64,000 bases of DNA from Afipia massiliensis (lineage in GTDB: Bacteria; Pseudomonadota; Alphaproteobacteria; Rhizobiales; Xanthobacteraceae). Below are positions 58,428-64,000 of the stretch, in pieces. The stretch covers positions 3,969,501-4,033,500 of the forward strand of contig NZ_LBIA02000001.1 in the NCBI RefSeq assembly GCF_001006325.2. The letters run 5' to 3'. The notes under the pieces are model-generated. The model made no database searches, was not told the origin of the DNA, and was given only the letters and a program-made list of their open reading frames with translations. The translations under genes and the position numbers were made by a program. Within the stretch, counting starts at the first letter, position 1, and each line of letters opens with the position of its first letter.

Positions 58428-59249
58428 TTGTCGGACATCCTCGAAAAGATCGAAACCTACAAGCGCGAGGAAATCGCCGCCTCCAAGCGTGCGCTTCCGC
58501 TGGCCGAAGTCGAGGCGCGCGCCAAGGCCGCCTCCGCGCCGCGCGGTTTCGTCAACGCCATTCGCGGCAAGATCGCACGCGGTGACTATGCGTTGATCGC
58601 CGAGATCAAAAAGGCGTCTCCCTCGAAGGGACTCATTCGAGCCGACTTCGACCCTCCCGCTCTCGCCAAAGCTTACGAGGCCGGCGGCGCTGCGTGTCTT
58701 TCGGTGCTGACCGATACGCCATCGTTCCAGGGTTCGCTCGCATTCATGGTCGCCGCGCGCGCTGCGGTCTCGCTGCCGGTGCTGCGCAAGGATTTTATGT
58801 ACGACACCTATCAGGTGGCAGAAGCCCGCGCGCATGGCGCCGACTGCATCCTGATCATCATGGCCGCGCTCGACGACACTGCGGCGAAGGATATCGAGGA
58901 CGCAGCCTTCGCACACGGCATGGACGTGCTGCTGGAAGTTCACAATCGCGAGGAACTCGACCGCGCATTGAAGCTGCGCTCGCCGTTGCTCGGCGTGAAC
59001 AACCGCAACCTGCGTACCTTCGAGACGACGCTGGCCACCAGCGAAGAACTCGCGCCGCTGATCCCGACGGATCGCATCAGCGTCGGCGAAAGCGGAATCT
59101 TCGCACCGGAGGATCTCGCGCGTCTCGCAAAGGTCGGCATGTCGACCTTCCTCGTCGGCGAAAGCCTGATGCGTCAGGCCGATGTGACGACCGCGACCCG
59201 CACCCTGCTCGCTCGTAACGACGCGCAACGCGCCACCGGGACGCGCTGA
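58428..59249 (+). CDS. trpC: Indole-3-glycerol phosphate synthase
   Basis: A 273-residue TIM-barrel enzyme in tryptophan synthesis. Family motifs are [20 protein letters not shown] (about 61), [20 protein letters not shown] (about 120), [16 protein letters not shown] (about 185) and [16 protein letters not shown] (about 220). I prefer TTG 58428, which gives the family start [11 protein letters not shown] and has GAGGAG nine bases upstream; an in-frame ATG at 58407 overlaps trpD by eight bases. It precedes moaC by 3 bp. Confidence 0.95.
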   Translation: MSDILEKIETYKREEIAASKRALPLAEVEARAKAASAPRGFVNAIRGKIARGDYALIAEIKKASPSKGLIRADFDPPALAKAYEAGGAACLSVLTDTPSFQGSLAFMVAARAAVSLPVLRKDFMYDTYQVAEARAHGADCILIIMAALDDTAAKDIEDAAFAHGMDVLLEVHNREELDRALKLRSPLLGVNNRNLRTFETTLATSEELAPLIPTDRISVGESGIFAPEDLARLAKVGMSTFLVGESLMRQADVTTATRTLLARNDAQRATGTR

Positions 59250-59252
59250 GCC

Positions 59253-59762
59253 GTGGCCAAAGAGAAATCAAAGAAGAAAGCAAGCGCCGCCCTTACCCAC
59301 ATCGATGCCAAGGGCGAAGCCCGCATGGTCGACGTGTCGGCCAAGCCGGACACCGAACGCGTGGCGGTGGCCGAAGGCCGTGTCATCATGACCCGCAAGA
59401 CGCTTGATCTCATCGTCAAAGGCAACGCCGCCAAGGGCGACGTGCTGGGCACCGCGCGCGTCGCCGGCATCATGGCGGCGAAGCGCACGTCCGATCTCAT
59501 TCCGCTTTGCCATCCATTGGCGCTGTCGAAAGTCACGCTCGACATCACACCCGACACCAAGCTGCCGGGCTGCCGCGTGCGCGCCACGGTGAAGGTCAAA
59601 GGCCCCACCGGCGTCGAGATGGAAGCGCTGACCGCCGTGTCGGTGGCGTGCCTCACCATCTACGACATGGTGAAGGCCGTGGAGCGCGGCATCCAGATCG
59701 AAGCCATCCGCCTGGTCGAGAAAAAGGGCGGAAAATCCGGTCACTACCTGGCCGATTACTGA
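59253..59762 (+). CDS. moaC: MoaC, cyclic pyranopterin monophosphate synthase
   Basis: A 169-residue molybdenum-cofactor enzyme that works after MoaA to form cPMP. Key blocks are [20 protein letters not shown] (about 50), [20 protein letters not shown] (about 75) and [20 protein letters not shown] (about 118). The start is GTG at 59253, three bases after trpC. moeA begins eleven bases downstream, so trpD-trpC-moaC-moeA look like one transcript. Confidence 0.96.
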   Translation: MAKEKSKKKASAALTHIDAKGEARMVDVSAKPDTERVAVAEGRVIMTRKTLDLIVKGNAAKGDVLGTARVAGIMAAKRTSDLIPLCHPLALSKVTLDITPDTKLPGCRVRATVKVKGPTGVEMEALTAVSVACLTIYDMVKAVERGIQIEAIRLVEKKGGKSGHYLADY

Positions 59763-59772
59763 GGAGCGTCCT

Positions 59773-60981
59773 ATGGCGCTGATGCCGGTCGCCGACGCCT
59801 ATGTCGCCGTTCTCAAGGACGCCAGCGCCCTTCCCGAAGAAACCGTTGCGCTCACCGATGCGTTTCATCGCACGCTCTCCCGCGACGTTGCAGCCCTTCG
59901 CACCCAGCCGCCCGTCGCGCTGTCGGCGATGGATGGCTACGCGGTGCGCGCGGCGGATGCGGTGCCGGGCGCGCGGCTGAAAGTGATCGGCGAAGTCGCG
60001 GCCGGACGGCCGTTCAATCAAGCCATTGGCGCGGGACAGGCAGCGCGCATCTTCACCGGCGGCGTTGTTCCCGGCGGCGTCGACGCCGTCGTCATTCAGG
60101 AAGACACCACGCGCGACGGCGAGTTCGTCATCGTCAACGAAGCCATCGCAGAGGGAAAGAACATCCGCCCCGCCGGCATCGATTTCCGCGAAGGCGACGT
60201 GCTGCTGCCGCGCGGTTCGTGGCTCAATGATCGCGCCCTGGCGTTAGCCGCAAGCATGAACCATCCGCAGTTGCCGGTGCACCGCCGCCCGAAGGTCGCG
60301 ATCCTCGCCACCGGCGACGAGCTGGTCGCGCCGGGCACGACGCCCGGCCCCGGCCAGATCGTCTACAGCAATCTGTTTTCTCTCAGCGCACTGGTGCGAA
60401 GCGAAAGCGCGGAGGTCATCGATCTCGGCATCGCGTGCGACACGCTTGAATCCACCGCGAACGGAATCAGCCGCGCACGCGACCTCGGCGCGGACGTTCT
60501 CGTCACCACCGGCGGCGCGTCGGTCGGCGATCACGATCTCGTTCAGGCTGCGCTGAAAGCCGAAGGCTTCGACATGGCCTTCTGGAAGATCGCGCTGCGC
60601 CCCGGCAAACCGATGATGCACGGGCGGCTCGACACGATGCGCGTGCTCGGGCTGCCTGGAAATCCGGTGTCGTCCTATGTCTGCGCCTTCCTGTTTCTGG
60701 TGCCGCTGATCCGCGCGCTCTCGGGGCGGACGAGCGTCGATCATCTGCTTGAACGCGCCGTGCTTGGGCGCGAATTGCCTGCCAACGACAAGCGGCAGGA
60801 TTATCTACGGGCGCGGCTCACGCCCGGCAGCGACGGCTTGCCTGTCGCAACCTCCGTGGGCGCGCAGGACAGCTCGCTTGTAGCCAATCTGGCCGCGTCC
60901 GATGCGCTGATCGTCCGCGCCCCCCATGCGCCAGCCGCCCCGGCTGGCTCGCCCTGCACGATCCTCCGGCTTCCCGGCTGA
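59773..60981 (+). CDS. moeA: MoeA, molybdopterin molybdenumtransferase
   Basis: A 402-residue enzyme that inserts molybdate into adenylated molybdopterin. It opens MALMPVADAYVAVLKDASAL, has the MoeA block VALSAMDGYAVRAADAVPGA (about 50), IFTGGVVPGGVDAVVIQEDT (about 95), ILATGDELVAPGT (about 178) and TGGASVGDHDLVQAALKAEG (about 247). It follows moaC by eleven bases with GAGGAG upstream. No moaA, moaB, moaD or moaE is present, so other Mo-cofactor genes are elsewhere. Confidence 0.96.
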   Translation: MALMPVADAYVAVLKDASALPEETVALTDAFHRTLSRDVAALRTQPPVALSAMDGYAVRAADAVPGARLKVIGEVAAGRPFNQAIGAGQAARIFTGGVVPGGVDAVVIQEDTTRDGEFVIVNEAIAEGKNIRPAGIDFREGDVLLPRGSWLNDRALALAASMNHPQLPVHRRPKVAILATGDELVAPGTTPGPGQIVYSNLFSLSALVRSESAEVIDLGIACDTLESTANGISRARDLGADVLVTTGGASVGDHDLVQAALKAEGFDMAFWKIALRPGKPMMHGRLDTMRVLGLPGNPVSSYVCAFLFLVPLIRALSGRTSVDHLLERAVLGRELPANDKRQDYLRARLTPGSDGLPVATSVGAQDSSLVANLAASDALIVRAPHAPAAPAGSPCTILRLPG

Positions 60982-61035
60982 TCCCTAAACCCTCCCGCCG
61001 TTCACGAGAAATTAAGGGGTTGCGGAACACATATG

Positions 61036-61050
61036 GAACATATAGTGTTC
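61036..61050 (+). promoter_or_regulatory. LexA (SOS) box of lexA
   Basis: GAAC-ATATAGT-GTTC is a perfect alphaproteobacterial GAAC-N7-GTTC operator, 125 bp upstream of the lexA start. An extra GAAC at 61025-61028 lies one 11-bp step upstream and a further GTTC at 61051-61054 abuts it, giving extra half-sites. It implies autoregulation. Confidence 0.85.
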
Positions 61051-61175
61051 GTTCATGATTTGTTTCGAGTGACTCGCACCCCTTAAGTGTCCTTCCCGTA
61101 CTTCTTTCAGTGGGATCTAAAGAGGCGCGGCATCGGCTCAAAACTCGAGATTCTAGGGATCGGGGACCAATTCAG

Positions 61176-61883
61176 ATGCTGACACGCAAACAATACGAGC
61201 TTCTGCGCTTCATCAACGAGCGGCTCAAGGAAGCTGGTGTTCCGCCCTCCTTCGACGAAATGAAGGACGCGCTGGACCTGCGTTCCAAGTCCGGCATCCA
61301 CCGGCTCATTACCGCCCTTGAAGAACGCGGCTTCATCCGCAGGCTCGCCAACCGGGCCCGCGCCATCGAGGTCATCAAGCTTCCCGAACTCGGCGCCAAT
61401 CCGGGCGGCGCACGCCGCGGCTTCACCCCGAGCGTCATCGAAGGCAACCTCGGAAAGGTTCGCGCGAACACCTCCGCCGGTCCCGACGAGGATGTGAGCT
61501 ACCCCGTTTCCGTACCGGTCATGGGCCGGATCGCGGCAGGTACACCGATCGAGGCGCTGCAGACCCGCAGCCACACCATCAGCGTGCCGCCCGACATGCT
61601 CGGGTCCGGCGAACACTACGCCCTCGAAGTGCGCGGCGATTCCATGATGGAAGCTGGTATTCTCGACGGCGATACCGTGCTGATCCAGCGCAACGAGAGC
61701 GCCGACACCGGCGACATCGTGGTGGCGCTGATCGATGAGGAAGAAGCCACCTTGAAGCGCTTCCGGCGCCGCGGTGCGTCCATCGCGCTCGAGCCTGCCA
61801 ACGCGGCTTACGAGGTCCGTATCCTTCCGCCCAATCGCGTGCGCATTCAGGGCAAGCTGATCGGGCTCGTTCGGAAGTATTGA
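61176..61883 (+). CDS. lexA: LexA, SOS response repressor
   Basis: A 235-residue repressor-protease. The N-terminal winged HTH begins [20 protein letters not shown], with recognition helix region [20 protein letters not shown] (about 43). The cleavage site Ala-Gly is in [13 protein letters not shown] (about 119). The catalytic Ser is in [11 protein letters not shown] (about 153) and the Lys in [10 protein letters not shown] (about 191). RecA-stimulated self-cleavage derepresses the SOS regulon. ATG 61176 is fixed by the family start. Its own SOS box lies upstream. Confidence 0.97.
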   Translation: MLTRKQYELLRFINERLKEAGVPPSFDEMKDALDLRSKSGIHRLITALEERGFIRRLANRARAIEVIKLPELGANPGGARRGFTPSVIEGNLGKVRANTSAGPDEDVSYPVSVPVMGRIAAGTPIEALQTRSHTISVPPDMLGSGEHYALEVRGDSMMEAGILDGDTVLIQRNESADTGDIVVALIDEEEATLKRFRRRGASIALEPANAAYEVRILPPNRVRIQGKLIGLVRKY

Positions 61884-61918
61884 GTTCGGTTTGGCACGAA
61901 CTGAAAAAATGGTCCGGC

Positions 61919-62027
61919 GCCATTCCGGGGCGCGAGCGCTTGCGAGCGAACCCGGAATCCAGAAACTGCTTCCACCGAACCCTGCTGGATTCCGGATCAA
62001 CCCGCTGCGCAGCCTGTCCGGAATGAC
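61919..62027. repeat. Dispersed palindromic element (type D)
   Basis: GCCATTCCGG at the left and CCGGAATGACAGC at the right are approximately inverted, with inner CCGGAATCCAG and CTGGATTCCGG also pairing. It lies between convergent lexA and comEC. Confidence 0.6.
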
Positions 62028-62034
62028 AGCGCGA

Positions 62035-64000
62035 TCAATCATCAGGCTGGAGATCACTTTCCGTCGGCGTGGCGTCGACCGGCTGGACCGGACGGTTTAG
62101 CCGGACAGCAGAGACGTCAGACTCGTCTTCAACATTTGCCGGTGACCAGGGCCGATCCACGCCGCGCGGCCGGTTAGCCGTGATCGCGTAGCCGTCCGCT
62201 GTTTTGCGCAAGGCCAGCGTCCCTCGCCTGCGCAGCATCTCCTGATCCAGCACCATGGCCGCGCAGTCGGTGGGCGGTTGCCGAAGCGTCACGATGACCG
62301 CGGCCCGCGCGCAATCGTCCGCGAATGCGTCAGGCTTCAGTGTCAGCGCAATGGTCGAACCATCCGCCGCCTGCACCACGCATCCGGACGTGTCGCACGA
62401 GACACCGTCGGTCAGCGACGCATCGATTGCCTTGCGCATGTCGGCATCGGCCGCGAGCCATTCGCGCGACAGGAACGCGTCCTTTCCGGTGCGCATCAGG
62501 CGCAGCCTGCCGTCCTTCCCCCGCACCGCGACCGTATGTCCGTCTCCGGCAACAAGGATGTCCGGCTGCGGCGTGGTCAGTGCCCAGACCGTTGCCAGCG
62601 CGATCAGCCCTGCGCCCGCCCAGCGCAGCGGTGTCCGTAGCAGGCCGAGCGCGATGATGCCTGCGCTCATCACCGCCAGCGGGCCGGTCCCGAATGACGC
62701 GATCCGCCCGATGGCGCCCGGGAGCGCGGCAACCCATTGCGCTACCGCCACCATCCAGCCGATGCCGACATCCATCAGCCGCCAGAACAGGCCGTCGAAT
62801 CCGAACGGCATGGCGAGCAGTCCCAGCAGTCCGGCCGGCATCACCAACACTGAGACCACCGGCATCGCCGCGAGATTGGCCAGCACGCCGTAGGGCGTGA
62901 CGCGATGAAAATGAAACGCCGCGTAAGGCATGGTCGCAAACCCTGCGACGAGCGATGCCAGCGCCAGCATCGTGATCTCACGCCCGCCCCAGAGCGCCGC
63001 GCGCGCCACCTGCGCATTGTCAGGTGACGCAAACAGATTCGGCATGCCGATCTGGACTAGCGCGACTAATCCCAGCGTCGCCGCGAACGACATCTGGAAG
63101 CTCGGATGCACCAATGCTTCCGGCGCGATCAGCAGCACGATCATGGCCGCCACGGCGAGCGTGCGAAACGTGATCGCGCGCCGGTCCACCATCACGGCGA
63201 TCAGCACCACCGCCGTCATGAAGAACGAGCGCTGCGTCGCGACTTCCGCGCCCGACAGCAGAAGATAGAAGGCGGCGGCGAGCAGCGCCGCAACGGCCGA
63301 CCATTTCTTGATCGGGAACGTCACGGTGAGCGCGGGAAACAGCGCCAGTAGCGCACGCACCGCGAAGAACACGACGCCCGCCACCACCGCCATGTGATAG
63401 CCGGAGATCGACAGCACATGGCCGAGCCCGGAAATGAACATGGCGTCGTTGACCGGGGCGGAGATCGCATCGCGGCGTCCGGTGAGCAACGCCGTTGCAA
63501 TGGCGCGGTTGTCGCCGCTGAGCACGCTGCGAATGCGCGCGTCGATCGCATCGCGCATGCCCTGCATCGTGGCTGCATAGCGCAGATAGGTGCCGCCACT
63601 GCGCGGCGCCTCGACGGTCTTGATCGCGCCCATGGCGAAGCCTGATGCGCCGATGCCTTGGAAATACATATCGCGTCCGAAGTCGTAACTCCCCGGACGC
63701 AGCGGCGAGAGCGGCGGCAGCAGTCTCGCCTTGAGCTCAACAAAGCTGCCAACCGCAGGCGCAGTGCCTTTCTTGACAGACAGCCGCACGCGCTCGAGTT
63801 TGATCCCGCCGCGCGGCGATTCCATTTCTTCGACACGCAGCACGAAGCGATCGGTGCGTTCGCGCTCGTCGCGGGTTTCGACAAAGCCCTTCATCGTCAC
63901 CGAGAACATCGGACGCGCCAGCACACCATGAGCGACGCGCGCGGTTTTCAGCGCCGCCGTCGCGAAGCCCGCGGACAACGCGGCCAGCATCACCACGAGA
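62035..64000 (-). CDS. comEC: ComEC/Rec2-family DNA uptake membrane protein, C-terminal part (5' end outside window)
   Basis: The frame is open to the right edge (codon Leu at 63997-63999), so the true start lies beyond; about 655 residues are visible. The family block SISGYHMAVVAGVVFFAVRA (about base 63400) is clear, as are many TM helices and a DUF4131-like region before it (ERVRLSVKKGTAPAVG). Toward the C-terminus a polar region (VAVRGKDGRLRLMR and onward) corresponds to a remnant of the ComEC metallo-beta-lactamase-like part and appears short. The protein forms the inner-membrane channel for transforming DNA. Convergent with lexA, its usual neighbour. Confidence 0.9.
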   Translation of the reverse strand, partial: LVVMLAALSAGFATAALKTARVAHGVLARPMFSVTMKGFVETRDERERTDRFVLRVEEMESPRGGIKLERVRLSVKKGTAPAVGSFVELKARLLPPLSPLRPGSYDFGRDMYFQGIGASGFAMGAIKTVEAPRSGGTYLRYAATMQGMRDAIDARIRSVLSGDNRAIATALLTGRRDAISAPVNDAMFISGLGHVLSISGYHMAVVAGVVFFAVRALLALFPALTVTFPIKKWSAVAALLAAAFYLLLSGAEVATQRSFFMTAVVLIAVMVDRRAITFRTLAVAAMIVLLIAPEALVHPSFQMSFAATLGLVALVQIGMPNLFASPDNAQVARAALWGGREITMLALASLVAGFATMPYAAFHFHRVTPYGVLANLAAMPVVSVLVMPAGLLGLLAMPFGFDGLFWRLMDVGIGWMVAVAQWVAALPGAIGRIASFGTGPLAVMSAGIIALGLLRTPLRWAGAGLIALATVWALTTPQPDILVAGDGHTVAVRGKDGRLRLMRTGKDAFLSREWLAADADMRKAIDASLTDGVSCDTSGCVVQAADGSTIALTLKPDAFADDCARAAVIVTLRQPPTDCAAMVLDQEMLRRRGTLALRKTADGYAITANRPRGVDRPWSPANVEDESDVSAVRLNRPVQPVDATPTESDLQPDD

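Overview
The window looks like core chromosome of an alphaproteobacterium of the Bradyrhizobium/Rhodopseudomonas/Nitrobacter/Afipia group (Nitrobacteraceae, formerly Bradyrhizobiaceae). The evidence is high GC, alphaproteobacterial gene order (secF-secD-yajC; nlpD, pcm, surE, serS, tatCBA, scpBA, nagZ; argS, dgt, erpA; pdhABC; eno; kdsA; pyrG-secG-tpiA-ppiD-trpDC-moaC-moeA-lexA-comEC), a LexA box of the alphaproteobacterial GAAC-N7-GTTC type, and many intergenic palindromic repeats of the kind common in this group. Genus and species cannot be fixed from sequence reading alone. I found no rRNA, tRNA, CRISPR array, insertion sequence, integrase or prophage.

Region 1 (1-9.8 kb): the end of trmFO, then on the minus strand two overlapping genes related to the mitochondrial complex I assembly factors NDUFAF6 and NDUFAF3, followed by secF, secD and yajC. 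A DUF815-type AAA ATPase follows on the plus strand, then a divergent LysR regulator / 14-TM MFS exporter pair that looks like an inserted islet.

Region 2 (9.8-25.4 kb): a cell-envelope, division and translation block, mostly minus strand: degenerate LytM (NlpD-like) lipoprotein, pcm, surE, serS, tatCBA, scpBA, nagZ, a SPOR protein, argS, dgt, then erpA. A thioesterase and a lone receiver-domain protein interrupt pcm/surE. serS is bracketed by two direct copies of one palindromic repeat.

Region 3 (25.4-35.9 kb): an operon of RND efflux adaptor, RND pump and an exported amidohydrolase, with no outer-membrane factor; then xth, a Sel1-repeat protein, ilvD, a GlsB-type stress membrane protein and an Omp25-like porin.

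Region 4 (36-46.6 kb): pyruvate dehydrogenase genes (pdhA, lipoylated pdhB, pdhC, and lpdA separated by three small genes), an FtsB-like division protein, an FMN reductase, a CaiB-type CoA transferase and eno.

Region 5 (46.7-55.2 kb): queF, an MFS transporter, kdsA, a VOC protein, a NIPSNAP protein, a secreted PAAR-like protein beside a membrane ClpP-fold protein, pyrG, secG and tpiA.

Region 6 (55.4-64 kb): ppiD-like foldase, trpD, trpC, moaC, moeA, lexA with its own SOS box, and a comEC that runs off the right edge.

The most interesting signals are the RND/amidohydrolase operon, the signal-peptide-bearing PAAR protein, the complex I assembly gene pair attached to secDF, and the repeat architecture around serS and between yajC and secD. 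Most of the window is otherwise ordinary housekeeping sequence.
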